Shown: positions 51,851 to 64,000, counted from the stretch's first letter. The stretch is 64,000 nt of DNA from Gossypium raimondii (GCF_025698545.1 NC_068569.1:16802001-16866000); one strand, 5' to 3'. Notes: a model not told the origin generated them from the letters alone. Program-made: numbers and translations.

Positions 51851-52148
51851 GTCTCGATACCTCATTTTATAAAACCACTTGACATTGGATTTTACCCCTC
51901 AAACCTAGTAAATCATTATAAAATATAAATTACTAATTTGAAAAATATTTTTAAATCATATTTGACTTGTAAATATTAAATAATAAAATTTACGAGCTTA
52001 CTCGCTGATGCGGTTGTTGAAAGCACCAAAAATATCCTATCCCTAATAAATAATGAAAAAGAATACGTTATTCTAAAGTGCTATCACTCGCCGAATTTGG
52101 TGGCCTCAAACCACTGTTTCTGATATCACTGAAAATTGGGCTGTTACA

Positions 52149-55100
52149 GATTTAATGCTTAAATGACTAATATAAAAACGTTTCCTAACAGCTGAAATTA
52201 CAAAATTTCCTTTTGAAGCACCCTAAAATATCAAGTCTGCCCTCAACATTTATCTTATGGGCCATTAGGAGATAAAAGCCTCCAACCCAAAGAGTTAGTT
52301 CCATAAAAATGCTGTTTTCGCAAGGTTTTTTCCACGCTGACATGTTGGGGAGCAAGCGAAAACATCTCATTAGCTAACGCTGAAGTAGAACATGGAGAAC
52401 CCACACCCAACGGTAGCAGAACCCCATCGAGGTTATTGTTAGAGGCCAAACAATTGGGAGGATATGATGCTTCGTCGTAGTATTGAGCCATCGAGGGACT
52501 GAACAGTTTCAACTCTTGGCGGGCAGAGCGTGGAAGTCCAGGCCTGCAAGGTGTTTACACCTTTATTTTTAAGATGTAAGTAGGCATGGATATAGATGGA
52601 TTGTAGGTAGGTTTAGAGTAATTTACAAACACACGAAAATCAATCAGGAATACTTATGAATCTTTTGGGGTAAGAGCTTTTTAGAGTTCTAAAAACATAA
52701 TCATTTTATATTTTTTATATTTGCTCATTCTCTTAATTGTTTTTTTTTTGTTTTGCTAATTATGAGTTGTTTTTTTTTATATAAAAGTGTCAAGATCACC
52801 TTTGCAAGACTCTGCGTTTGTTGGTTAAAGTGACTTTGTTTAGCATGGTTGTGTCTAAAAATTATGCAATTGTTATTTTGTCATTTATTTTATCAGTTTG
52901 TAATACTTATCTTAAAGCGTTAAGTGCAGTTTTACAATAAGTAATTATTGAGTTTGGATCTTTTGGGCAATTTGCTCTTTAGGCTTTGTTGTCTATTTCG
53001 TGGATTGGGGTGACATAAAAAGTTTCTACTTTGATAAATTTTTATTTAAAAAATTACAATTATTTTTATGTATTTTTTTAATAATTTTTAATATTTTAAG
53101 AAAAGGATTGCATTTTTATGTTTTTTTTTGAATTGGTTATTTTAGATTTTAATTTTTTTCATGTAACATTGTTTGATCGGTAGCAATAATTTTTAAATCA
53201 AAATGCTAGATAGATATGAAGTAGACAAAATGATAATCCTAAGGTTAAAGTCACCAATAAGTTATTGATGTATCAAAATATAGTTAAAATATTACTTAGA
53301 AAAATATATCAAATTTTCGAAGAATTTGATTTATTAATTATTGGTCTGAAAAATCCAACCAAAATAATTAAAATTAAAGAAAATTAAAAGAACATCATCG
53401 AGGAATTTAAAATTAAGACACATATTTTAAAGTCTTAGCACTGTACAAAAGTAAAATTAAGTATATAAGATAATATCTGAAATGCAAATTCAAAACCATA
53501 TACTAAATTCACACATTACCTTCGAAAATGCAATATTCATTAAACCAAAATCACTTTATTTTAATGTTTTTACTATAAAAAAGTTTGTCGATTGGTACAG
53601 TTTTGTCTGCTTATATAGCACCTCAATTTTGATCTAGGTTTATTTTAGTTTCGTCTTCAGTTTTTTCGGATTGACGATTGGAATTTTACAATTCTTATTT
53701 TTCTTTCGGAGCTGTTTGACATGTTGATTATCCCTAATTTAGGGTTTTCAATTTCTGTTTTTCAAAATTTTAGTCACATGGAGTAAAACCTTGATCTAAG
53801 GTTTGGGTTATCGATTGCACCAATCTTTATAATCCACAACAAATTGATGCCTAAAAACTCATCATGGAAGAGGAATTAGTGGGACTCTAGATCACGAATG
53901 GGGAAGAAAAGGCCTGGTAGCTATACGGGAACTCTGGCTTGCAACAACCGGACCATGATCTATGTCTGGTCAGGTATTTTCTTACGGCTAGTGTGGTTCA
54001 CTTCCCAGCATTGCGGAATACGCTGGCAAATCCATGGCACCCTCTAGTGTTACGGGGCTAGACCTTTCGTCTCGCAATCCGTACAGCCTTAGGCGATCTG
54101 TTTGCTCCAAACTCGCCTGAGTCAGCCTTTACGCCCAAAAGTGAGGATTTTTTTAGAACTCCTCTAAGGCACCAATTTGTATAGCAGAAGCGATTATGCC
54201 AAAAGAAGCTACCAATGAACAACAGAAAGCCAAAGAAAGAATGCACACAAAGTGTTTGAGTAAATGCTCAAAGAATTCTATTACTCTTAAGAATTCAGCT
54301 TACAATGGATGAGTACAAATGATGGGGAGGCTCTCTATTTATAGTTGAGCTCCCTCAAAACCAACGGTCAAGATACATTTACATCAACGGACGAGATTAA
54401 CCATATCCCTTGATTTTAAGGATTTACAAGATACGTCATATCAAATTTAATCTAATCTTTACAAGATATGATTCCCTCAATCTTCTAAGATTAATTACCA
54501 AATTACTATTAGTTGCCATATCTTTATTATCGGGCCAACCGAGCTTCAATCTAATAGGCTTCTCCAACAATTCTTTGAATCGGGCCAGTTCTCGTGGGCA
54601 AAATGTTCCCCATCTAATTGATAAACCTCCATGGGGCGCATCTTGTGCTATAGTCACGGGCTTTACACTTTGGCCCGTGACACTAGGGGGTGTTCAATTT
54701 TCAGACATGTGTGAGAAAATATTCTTGTTCAAATTCCGATGGCAGTTGTCATCGCTCAACAAAAAGAAATCCTTTTCGCCGGAGGTAAGAATACTTTATG
54801 AAACCAAATGACAACGACAATATGAAGTTTGTTGGGTCAGTTGGCAACCAACATCAATTTACAAAAGAAATTCTTTTTTGTCGGTTGCGAAAAGTAACCA
54901 AACAAGAGAGATCTGATAGCGGCAAAAAAAGACATGGTACCACTAGAAAAAGAAGAAGAAATAAGGATCGAGCAATAGAGATAGCAAATAGGAAATCATG
55001 ATGCCACAAGAATAAAAAAAGAAAGAAAATAGGGGTTGAGTACTAGTAATAGAAAAAAGGAGGCTAATCGAATCAGGAAATGCTTAACCGAAAAAGAGTA

Positions 55101-55566
55101 CCAGAAATAGCAGAAAGGAGGCTAATCGAATCAGGAAATGCTTAACCGAAAAAGAGAGGCGATTGATCTTTCAAGAGAGGCCCATTCAACTTCTCAAAAG
55201 TAGTCTTAAAAATGAAAATGTATTAAAACATTATGAGGAGTTAAGGAAGGCCACATACCAAATTGAGATACCAATAGTCAAGGAGATTAGGTTTAGTTTA
55301 GGTTTTCATTTTCCACTTTATTTTTAAACTATTTTGTGGATTGTTGGGTCTTAAGCCCAAAACTATGCATAATTTTATTTATTTTTTGGTTTTGACCCCT
55401 TAATAAAACCCATCAAGTTTCTACTACAATATCCTAATTTAATATCTACGGAACCAATCGCGCCCAGACATCCTCAAAACGGCGCGTTTCGATTCCCTTC
55501 CAAAAAGGTGAAAAATGTGATCAGTAAAGTGATCCTCAGTTCCTCCACCACACTTCACTCCCGCGT
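52149..55566. other. Intergenic DNA with possible decayed retroelement pieces
   Basis: No intact gene is supported. At 52255-52512 the minus strand is open with protein-like text (MAQYYDEASYPPNCLASNNN..) but no known domain. The stretch 54050-54700 has a less AT-rich, LTR-like composition with a TATTTATAG motif, and may be an old LTR fossil; no paired end was found. The last few hundred bases are the promoter of the DCL-type gene. Confidence 0.3.
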
Positions 55567-57648
55567 ATGGCTGCTCCTCTGCTTCTTAAAGGCATCCCGC
55601 TCCTCCGGCTTCGGCTGCAACGGTACAACTGTCTCTCCGCCAGAATCGTTTCTTCTCCGTGCCGTCCTTGGTGCGCCGCCGCAGAGCCGACTGGGCACCA
55701 GGACGAGGTATCCTCTTCGGAGAAGAGTAGTGTGGTGCTGACCGTGAAGGATCCACCGAAGTACCATAGGTGGGATGATCCTGATTACAGGAAATGGAAG
55801 GATAAGGAGGAAGAGATGCTTCGAGACATCGAACCTATCATTTTGCTAGTTAAAGAGATTCTTCACTCTAGTAGGTCAGTCTCTTAGGTCTTAGCCCTAT
55901 TGCTTTTAATCTCTACTTTTGGACTCCATCTACGTAATTTTTTAATAATAGGATTATGCATTCGACCATTCACTAATATGATTTCATTTCTGCATGGAAT
56001 AATTACGGTTGAATTAGTTTTGCCTTCTGGTTCAGAAAGGAAAAGGTAATTAAAGTAACTTGAATTTCTGAAGTCCTAAAGTGCAGTTTATATGAATCAT
56101 TTTTATATACCGCTGACGATGGTATACGTTTAAATTAGATTATGCTTCCTGCTCCTGGTCATATTTAAGAGTTGTTTTAATAGAAACCTTGAGCTACTAG
56201 TGTCAACAAAAGAGCACTCTGATGTTACCTTATCAGTTATCATATTGTATGTCCCTTCCAAGCCCCGCTACTCCCATCAATAACCCACGTTATCCTCTAT
56301 AGTCGAGGACAGAAAAGACAAAAACTGAATTGGACATGGTATTGGTAGGATATGCAAGCATCATATCCAATTTTATATTTATGAATTTCCATAATTGTTA
56401 GATGCCCATGTATATATTAAAGAAAAAAAAATAGATGGGGTGCATGGAGTTCCTCTATTTACCAATGTTTTTATGAGGGAAAGAATAATAGAATTCTCTC
56501 TCTGGTTTTCTTGTCAATTTGCTAGAAGTGGTTAGACTGGAAAGCAACAACTCTCTAAATGTACTTGTGTTGCTAAAAGACACGAATATGTTGTAATCTA
56601 TGCTAACCATCTTCTGAGGTTCTTATGGAAAAAAATTCTCCAGAATTGTGATCAACTATTTCTTTTTTCTAAATTACTAATGAAATTATGTTTTATCTTA
56701 GAACCTGTTATTTACACCACTGGTAGAAAGAAAGCTAACTGATGATTTTGAGATACTTTTTGGAAGTAGCAGCTAATAAGTCGAGTAAATCAGTCTGTGC
56801 AGTGCGACACTATTAAATTTAAGTCAGCTTAGTCATTATGATTCTTCTATTTATTTCCTAATGTTAGGTATATGGATGGGGAACGCTTAACTGTTGCAGA
56901 CGAGGAAACTGTGGTAGAGAAGCTTCTTCGTCATCATCCACATTCTGAAGATAAAATTGGATGTGGATTTGATTGTATAATGGTGAGTTTCTGACGGCAT
57001 CGTCTTTTGCCGGGTCTTTCAGTGTTTTGGTCTTGTTGCTATATAATCAAACATGTGGTCTGGGTAAATTTCACAGTATTTCCATAGTAAGGCTTCTTTG
57101 TAGGCTACTATAGAGCCTGTATAGTGAATATCTACTTTAAACTTAAAAGAGTGAAGTTGATTATTTTGTATGTCCTACTGTCAAAAATATTTCTTAACAC
57201 TATATTAGTTAGCCTGATTCTTTATCTAAAGTTTTGGAATTTGTTCATCCAAACTTTTATTTTTCTAATGAAATGCTCATCTAAACCTTTTTAATCTGCC
57301 TGCTGGCTTTTCTTACATATGAAAGTGAATACCGTTTTATTGTTCAGTAGCTAGTGGTTGGATGCAAATAACCTGGCAGTGCTGCCTTTCATGTGTAGAT
57401 ATATTCTATGATTGTCTAGCTTAAATTGATGTTGGCTTTCTAGAACAAACTAATAATGTGCTTAATCTCCTTTGAAGGTTGATCGACATCCTCAATTTAG
57501 ACACTCAAGATGTCTCTTTGTTGTTAGAACTGATGGTGGATGGATAGATTTCTCCTACCAAAAGTGTCTCCGAGCGTACATTCGAGATAAATACCCATCT
57601 CATGCAGAAAGATTTATTAGAGAACATTTTAAGCGTGGTAGTGGCTAA
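55567..57648 (+). CDS. DCL-type protein (DUF3223), probably chloroplast-targeted
   Basis: The three exons are 55567-55874, 56868-56982 and 57478-57648, joining to 197 residues with GT-AG introns. The N-terminus (MAAPLLLKGIPLLRLRLQRY..) is rich in Arg, Leu and Ser and poor in acid residues, as expected for a transit peptide. The mature part matches the DCL family: RYMDGERLTVADEETVVEKL, then HPHSEDKIGCGFDCIMVDRH, FRHSRCLFVVRTDGGWIDFS and a basic C-terminal end (FIREHFKRGSG). Tomato DCL and Arabidopsis homologues act in plastids and are required for chloroplast rRNA maturation and leaf palisade development. Related DUF3223 domains also occur in nuclear RNA polymerase IV/V subunits, but this small single-domain form fits the plastid group. 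The gene looks intact. Confidence 0.92.
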
Positions 57649-59505
57649 AATGTGAAAACATAATGTTAATAGCGGTGTGTGAGTACGGTTTTGGTGTCAC
57701 TGGAGATGTTTTAAGATTTCATTTGAGTAGAGACATTGTGAATTTGTATTAGCGACTTATATAAGCCTTGAATTATAGTTGTCAATGTAGTAGATGATCC
57801 TTGACTGACGCCTCATGTTCGTTGTAAATGAGGACAAAGAAAATGATTATTTTGTAAGAAGCATTTCTTGAGATCCTCAGGTATTGGCTGTTATATAACG
57901 TTACTAGGATTTTCGAAGTGCTTTATTGTACGTCTGGAATTTGTCTCAAGAGCTTGTTAGACGGTTTAATCCCTTTCCAAGAACTTTGCGGTATCTTGAT
58001 TCTTGATATTAAAGACGTAGACGTAGAGTACATGTTAGAAGAAAATTGCTTCAACGTTCCTGCTAGTTTTTCTTACACTGATGTGAAATAAATCCCATCT
58101 TTGGTGGTTGATGAAAGTGATGAATTTGTTTTCATCTTCACAATGTCTGATGGATTGCATCAAATGGTAACAAGGGTCTTTTACTATCGCTGCTCAGTAT
58201 GTTTGGCATAATAGAAGAGAGTTAAAACAACCTTGAATCACCTCACTGGTGGTAGAGATAAATGACCGACTTTAGATGGGGAGCACTTAGCGCGGTTGGC
58301 CTTAAGCTTTATGGCAATGGAGGTCACTGCTTGCAACCAGAACGTTTCCACCTCCTAGGATTCGGATTTGAAGTTGGGATTTCGACAACTAGTTACCATC
58401 AACAATTAAAAGCAGGTGCAAGCTATGGTTTGAATCGTGATTAAGGGATCAAAGTGATGATTAGATTTAGACAGGCTACCCTATGGCCGCTGGATGGAGA
58501 AAATCCACATGGGTTCTTGCTTACCTATTATAGTGTTTTCATGGTACATATGGGAGCACAATCATATGTGCTAAACACTCGAGTCAAGGAAGAGAGATGA
58601 TGGAACATCTTCTTTCTATTAAAAGCCCCTGAATATTTTTGTGATCCAATTAGCTGGCTTGCGCTTACACAGAAGGTTTGGTGGTGGCCTTAAAGGCTGC
58701 AAGCTATTGGGTTTCATGAGTCCCAATAAAGGGAAGTCTTTGCTTTCTGTGGTGTATGATTTGAGTGAGATGGCAGAACAACTCAAGCCATACTTTGTGA
58801 TTCCCAAGTTGGTGCGGCCGTGTCCGACTTTGACCAGGCTTCCCTACTTACTTTAACCCTCTGTTTTTGTTTTTAGGATTTTTCAGAGGAAATTAATACT
58901 ATATGTAAAATAGACTATAAATATGAAAGAAATAAATTTCAAAACTCCACGGAATTATGAAGCTTGATTTCTCACATTTGTGAATGTGAATTCTGGATTT
59001 GATTCAATATTAACACTATTTTATGTTTACATATCTTATTCATAGATAATTATCTTTATTTAACATGAGATTATTTTTGAAATGCTGAATCAAATAAAAG
59101 TTTATGCATAATTGAGTTAAATTAAAGTTGCATGTATCACACTGAGTCTTAGTTCATAACATTTTATACTTTCCAAAGAAAAATCAAATAAAGTTTTTAT
59201 TCAAGTAAACTTGTAGATAAGTTTACAACTTATTATTTCTAGTGGGTTATTGGGATTTCATACTTTTATATAAATAGAGTATTCCTTTTAGATTTTATAT
59301 TCATCCAACTCAAGACATACGCTACTTTTTTCAGATTTCTTCTTAAACTTTTATTCAGTTTAAGTTCTACTCTCTAAGTTATGTCTAAATTTAATTTGAT
59401 TTGCGTTCAAATATATTCTAGTTTTTGATGAGTTTTCTTCAATTCTAATTTGTTTTAACCTCACATGTGTGGGCATGTTATGTTCTAATTTATTCTAACG
59501 TTCAG
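57649..59505. other. 3' flank of the DCL-type gene and intergenic DNA
   Basis: The 3' UTR is on the left. A less AT-rich patch at 58260-58860 has short open stretches but no recognisable protein. At about 59270 a TATAAATAGAGTATTCCTTTT phrase (approximate) resembles one at about 3500 (TATAAATAGAAGTATTCCTTT), suggesting two old copies of the same promoter-bearing repeat. Confidence 0.35.
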
Positions 59506-59682
59506 TGTAACAACCCAATTTTTAGTGGTGTCGGAAATAGTAGTTCGAGACCACTTGAGTTAAAAAATTTTATTATTTCGCAATTATGATTTAAATGTGA
59601 TTTTAGAAAGATTTATGAAATAGTGATTTGAGTTTAGAAGGAATTATTAAGTTAAATGGTTTTAAAAACAGGGTATCGAGAC

Positions 59683-59729
59683 CTCGATTTTATAAATCGA
59701 GCCGTAAATATTTTTATAAATATTTACGG
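59683..59729. repeat. Paired hairpins near the LTR start
   Basis: CTCGATTTTATAAATCGAG (59683-59701) is followed directly by the dyad CCGTAAATATTT...AAATATTTACGG (59702-59729), a perfect 12-bp stem. The same pair occurs in mirror order at 51804-51850. Confidence 0.9.
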
Positions 59730-60806
59730 AGTGTCATTGAGTTAGTATTAAAGTTTTTTCGGAAAATTTTAACGTTTTGATAGTTAATTAATTAAAAAGG
59801 ACTAATTTGAAAAAGGTGCAAAACTTGTTAAAGTGATTAAATAGCATAAATGGTAAATAAGGGAGGACTAAAAGGGATATTAGACACCCAAGGAATGGCT
59901 GAGGCGGCATAAGCAGAAAAAAATCTTGGAATTAGGTGATTTAAGGGTAAAATTGTAAATTTTGTGAAATTAAGCTTAAATAAAAAGAAATCTAAATATT
60001 TCTAGGCAATTCTTCTTCAATTCTCAGCCAAAAACAGCCATTAGATAGGTTCTCAAGCTGGGTTTTATATTTTTACTTCATGTAAGTTTAATTATTGTTT
60101 TTCTCTTGAAATTTTTATGTTTTTGAGACTTTCATTAGTTTTTAATTTTATGGGTAATTTTGAAAGTTACCATGGATGAGTGCTGGATGTTTATGATGAC
60201 TTAACATGGAATGGAAGCTTTAATTTTGTTATATGATGATTTTATCAAGTGATTTCAATAGAAATTGATTTTAGGACTAAATTGTGAAGAACTGAAGAAT
60301 TAGGGTTTGCTATTAAATTTCTATGTATAAAAGGCTGTAAAATAGCCTAAAATAATTAGATAAATTGTCAATTGAGAAAAATTAGCTCAATCGACAGGAT
60401 AATTGGTGAGGGACTAAATTATATAAATTATAAAAGTTGGAGTAATTGTGTAATTGCAAAATTTTAAGGGTATAAATTATGAAGTCGACTTAAATTGAAA
60501 TATATGCTAATGAATGAAAAATTTTACATTCTAGATCAAGAGCTTGTAGATCAACGAGAAGAAGGGAAATTAGCCGAGTAGTCTCTGAACTATTACCAAT
60601 TTTATAATCCAACCCAGGTAAGTTCATATGGTTAAACTTTCATGATTATGTGTTAATTTAGGAATGACATAATATATTTATTTATATTTTGTTGTTGAAA
60701 CTAAGATTATTGTAAAAGTATAAAAATTGAATTGAATGTTTAAAATGAGTAAAACGCAGGATTGAGTACGATCGTTCCGTGGCAAAGAATGAATTGATGG
60801 ATAAGA

Positions 60807-61058
60807 CCATGGTTGGACCATGGCAATGTTTAAATGTACGGCCATAGTTGGGCTATGGCATTTTAATGAAAAGATCATAACTAAGTTATGGCACCTTGAG
60901 CATAAGACCATGGTTGGACCATGACAATATATATATGTAAGACCATAGCTGAGCTATGACATTCTAATGATAAGACCATAATTAGGTTATGACACTACAA
61001 ATGTAAGACCATGACAGGGACATGGCAATGCATGTGTAAGACTATAGTTGGACTATGG
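60807..61058. repeat. 101-bp higher-order hairpin array in the LTR
   Basis: Eight hairpins start at 60807, 60842, 60875, 60908, 60943, 60976, 61009 and 61042. Examples are CCATGGTTGGACCATGG, CCATAGTTGGGCTATGG, TCATAACTAAGTTATGG and CCATAGCTGAGCTATGA. The stem types cycle GGT, AG(T/C), AA(C/T), with 35/33/33 spacing, so the first type recurs at exactly 101 bp (60807, 60908, 61009). Confidence 0.95.
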
Positions 61059-61709
61059 CACAAAAAGAACGATGTACTCATATCCCTAAGCCATTCTTCG
61101 ATTCAGAAAGAAATAGTAAAAGACTTATGTGATTGAATTGAAATATTTATAGATTATTATTGATATTGATCTGAAGGAAGTGTGTTTATTGATTATATTA
61201 TAATTGACAGGGGAAAATGTATGATTTATTTACAATTTAATTTATTATATTAAGTTCGGTAAGATCAATGTTTAACCTATTGAACTTACTAAGCTTCATT
61301 AAGCTTACTCGTGTTGTTTAATGTTTTTGTAGATTAACGTGTAATCGGGAGATCAGATCAACACATCAAGTTACACTATCCAGTTTAATCTGGTAGTTTT
61401 TGCAATGTAAATTTTGGTTTATTTGGCATGTATAGGATTGGTTTGGCAATGAAATAGTTTGAATTGTGGCTGTGAATCTAAAATGTTTGTATGTATGTAA
61501 TTAGTAGTAGAATTTGATAAATCAATGAAATGAGTTAAATGGGTAAGAATAAGTAATTGAAATATTTGTGATGTTATGTTATGTGGAGAACACGTTTTAG
61601 CTTGAATTGACTGTTTGGTTGGGATATATTGGTGTATGTGATTATTGAGTGCAGATTGATGTCAAAATAGGTGAGAAAAGTGGCATTAAAACGACCTATT
61701 TTCGTCCAC

Positions 61710-62045
61710 ACGGGCAAAGACGCGGGAGTGTGTCTTAGCCGTGTGTGACACACGGCCTAACACATGGGCATGTGACTTGGCTGTGTGTCCCCTGTACCTT
61801 AAAATTTCAAACAAAATGCCCAGGTTTTTACACACAGCCTAGCACACTGGCGTGTGACTTGGCCGTGTGACCCTTGCACCTTGCACATGGCCTAGCACAT
61901 GGGCGTGTGTTTGGCCGTGTGACCCAAGTCAAAGAGTTACACAGGTAAGGACACGAGCTAGGACACGGCCGTGTGCCTCATATCGAATGCCCACACGGCC
62001 TAAGACATCAGCGTGTCACACGGCCGGTCACACGGGCGTGTGTCC
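61710..62045. repeat. CACACGG / CCGTGTG dyad-rich array
   Basis: Words such as CACACGGCC, GGCCGTGTG and GGGCGTGTG recur about every 20-40 bp in both orientations, separated by phrases like TAGCACATGGGCGTGTG. It is much GC-richer than the rest of the LTR. It has the look of an expanded minisatellite; period is irregular. Confidence 0.8.
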
Positions 62046-62285
62046 CTTGCTTCTAAGAAAATTTTTGAGATTTTGGGAAAAATTTCCTGAGTACCTGGTT
62101 TAGTCCGATTTACTTCTAAGGTGAATATTGGGTCTCGAGGGTCTATTTAAAGGACAATATGAGTGTTATATGATTGATTCTTAATACGTGTAACAAAGGT
62201 TGTGAAACAAGCGTATTTAATTCATAAAGTTTGGTAATGCTCTATAACCCTGTTCCCGTGACGGATAAGGGTTTGGGGTGTTACA

Positions 62286-64000
62286 TTCAGTCTATTTGTA
62301 TGTTGTAATAACTTAATTCTGATTATAATTATTTAAATATGTATTATTTGTGATTATACTTTGCTTACTTTGAATTTTAGTGAATCTTTTAAGTTATTTT
62401 GGATATCTTATCATTTTTATGAAAATTTCATGGTCAATTTATAGATTTTAAAATTTTTAATATAGTATTTGGTATTTGAGTTTGGGTTCAAGGTTCAATG
62501 TTTAATTTGACACATATGCTCGATAAAAAATATTTATACTTAATTGAGACGAAAAAATAAATATAAAATTAAACATCGAAATAAAACTCAATTAGACTTC
62601 ATGTACCAAATTAAATATTAAAGCTACATTAAAGTAGGTTAAGATCGACATAAAATTTATTGAATTTTAGTATTCTCATATAAAGGTGTAACTAAGTCTG
62701 ATTAGTGAAGAAGCATAACATCGACTCACATATTTAAACAAATTAAACTGATAATCGCATTTAGTTATGAACATATATATTATTTTGATGTTAAATCATG
62801 GCATTGCCTCTGTATGATGGTTTCAGCATTATAGGTAATATCAATTTATGCGGTGGAGACCAAAGACACCCACCACTGCTATCTACCATTTCCGTTCACA
62901 TCCTCCATTGATTTTCGTAGAATGGTATAAGAATTTACCAAAAAATTACATATATAAAAGATAGACCAATTATCATAGCCTCTCCCTCTCTCTCTCTCTC
63001 TCCTGCTTGCACTAAACACACACCGATCTTTCTTTTTTGCTTGCTGTCCTCTCAATAGCTTCATTTATAGGGGATCGAGCCCGTAAAGAAGGAAAGTGAG
63101 GGTGTAGTAGGAGTAAAAGCGAAGCAAAGAAAGCAACGCATCAAGCCCCAACATCCTACACGCGTCCTCACCTATACCCCCACAGTGCGATACATTTTTT
63201 GCGATTAGCCATTTTCATTTCATTTACCGCACCTTCCATTTTGCATGGCTGAAAGGCAAGAAGTTTTTCTTTAAAAAAAGAATCTTGAAGTTGAAGACAA
63301 AAACAAAACGCAAGCAGGGTCTCTTCATTATTCTAGAATTAACCCACTGTTGGTACCCCCAAAACAAAAAACAAAAAAGGTAAAAAGGAATTGAGTTGTC
63401 GTGCTGGAGAGCAGTAAATTGCATGGGGAACTGTTCTGTGCTTTTAATTTCAAACTTTATTTTTTTTTGTGGATTTTCTCCAACCATGTATGTATGTATA
63501 TATATATACTCTGCATAGTAACTTTCACTTTACAATGGAGGCCGCATTAATCAGCCCAAAAGGAACACCCTACTTGGAGTTATATTAATTGGGTATAAAA
63601 CAGGGTACAAAATAAAAGCTCTTACACCCCTACCTAGAAAAACTTGTAGTAATGTGTAAAACAGCTAGAACCTACTTTAGAGTTTAGAGATACCCCAATT
63701 TATTTCAAGAATAAAACTGTGCTGTATGGTTAATGATAAGACAATGATTTATTTATATATTTATTTTCATGTTTGGAATTAGAAAACAACCCTTCATTCA
63801 ACCTTCAACTAGGGGACTTAATTTTTTATTCCTGAAGGAACTTTTAATCCTCCAATTGTTGATTTTTTAAAAAAATATTTTGTTCTACGGAACAAAACAG
63901 TATGACAGTGCAACCATAAATGATATTCCTCTATACATCTTTCCCAGAACCAGAGAAGTAAAGGAAGAAGATTAAGTAGTAAAAGATTGTTTAATTAATA
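62286..64000. other. Right-end intergenic DNA
   Basis: No gene is supported. A (CT)n microsatellite lies at 62986-63002. The patch 62880-63240 is less AT-rich and could be the 5' flank of a gene outside the window, but nothing in it is recognisable. Confidence 0.35.

Larger units (their letters stand above)
49349..52148 (-). mobile_element. LTR of a retrotransposon, 2.8 kb (fossil), inverted relative to 59506-62285
   Basis: It starts TGTAACGCCCCTAACCC and ends AATTGGGCTGTTACA. Its reverse complement begins TGTAACAGCCCAATTTTCAG, like the element at 59506 (TGTAACAACCCAATTTTTAG), and both share the paired hairpins and the 101-bp hairpin array. There is no internal coding region and no second LTR in place. 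No 5-bp target duplication was found (ATTAT left, GATTT right), so one flank has been rearranged. Confidence 0.75.
59506..62285 (+). mobile_element. Solo LTR of a retrotransposon, 2780 bp (fossil)
   Basis: The element runs from TGTAACAACCC to GGGGTGTTACA and is flanked by the 5-bp target duplication TTCAG (59501-59505 and 62286-62290). There is no internal coding region, so it is a solo LTR. It is related to the LTR at 49349-52148 but in the opposite orientation. It also has a CACACGG/CCGTGTG-rich stretch (61710-62045) that I do not see in the relative. Termini and size suggest Ty3/gypsy. The intact duplication implies a moderate age only. Confidence 0.82.

Noticed and set aside
58262-58856. 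Short open stretches after the DCL-type gene
   Set aside because: No homology seen, no splice pattern, and the frames do not connect.
61867-62103. Cys/Thr-rich open stretch in the LTR
   Set aside because: It is the translation of the CACACGG/CCGTGTG array, not a protein gene.

Overview
This is nuclear DNA of a flowering plant. The genes have short exons with GT-AG introns, and the families are plant ones: a group IId WRKY factor, an RD21-type cysteine protease with a granulin domain, a SKIP2/VFB-type F-box protein, a DCL-type plastid protein and a receptor-like kinase. The intergenic DNA is very AT-rich. It carries 2.6-2.8 kb solo LTRs that begin TGTAAC/TGTGAT and end GTTACA, with CACACGG-rich arrays of the kind common in cotton and other Malvaceae. 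A Gossypium-like genome is my inference from these repeats and gene sequences; nothing in the window proves it.

Layout. 1-473: 5' end of an LRR receptor-like kinase gene (minus). 5638-7177: WRKY7/15-like gene (minus), three exons, intact. 8292-9706: foldback/Mutator-like element that seems to carry a piece of foreign sequence. 12601-13000 and 20697-21365: two copies of one MITE family. 14484-17107: solo LTR with a target duplication. 17831-18717: two exons left from an oxysterol-binding-protein-related (ORP3-like) gene. 23729-26297: RD21-like protease (plus), five exons, with a one-base frame break. 30095-31842: gene for a bHLH-MYC-N (RSS3/WNK-related) protein (minus), seven exons. 37398-38697: C2-domain protein with a Pro/Tyr-rich tail (plus), seven exons. 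40989-44005: MPDU1/Lec35 homologue (plus), eight exons, convergent with 44809-46412, a single-exon SKIP2-like F-box/LRR gene (minus) that also has a one-base frame break. 47300-52148: stack of a foldback element, a partial LTR and a 2.8 kb LTR. 55567-57648: DCL/DUF3223 gene (plus), three exons. 59506-62285: another 2.8 kb solo LTR with a target duplication, same family as 49349-52148 but inverted.

The genes look like unrelated housekeeping, regulatory and defence genes set in repeats, not a functional cluster. The most unusual structure is in the LTRs. Two related LTRs carry a 101-bp higher-order repeat made of three different short hairpins, spaced 33/35/33 bp, whose two arms change together. 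A third LTR family carries a different hairpin array (GTAGC...GCTAC, 21-22 bp period) near its middle. Both frame-broken genes lack one base in or beside a G run, which suggests either consensus errors in the assembly or very recent gene loss.
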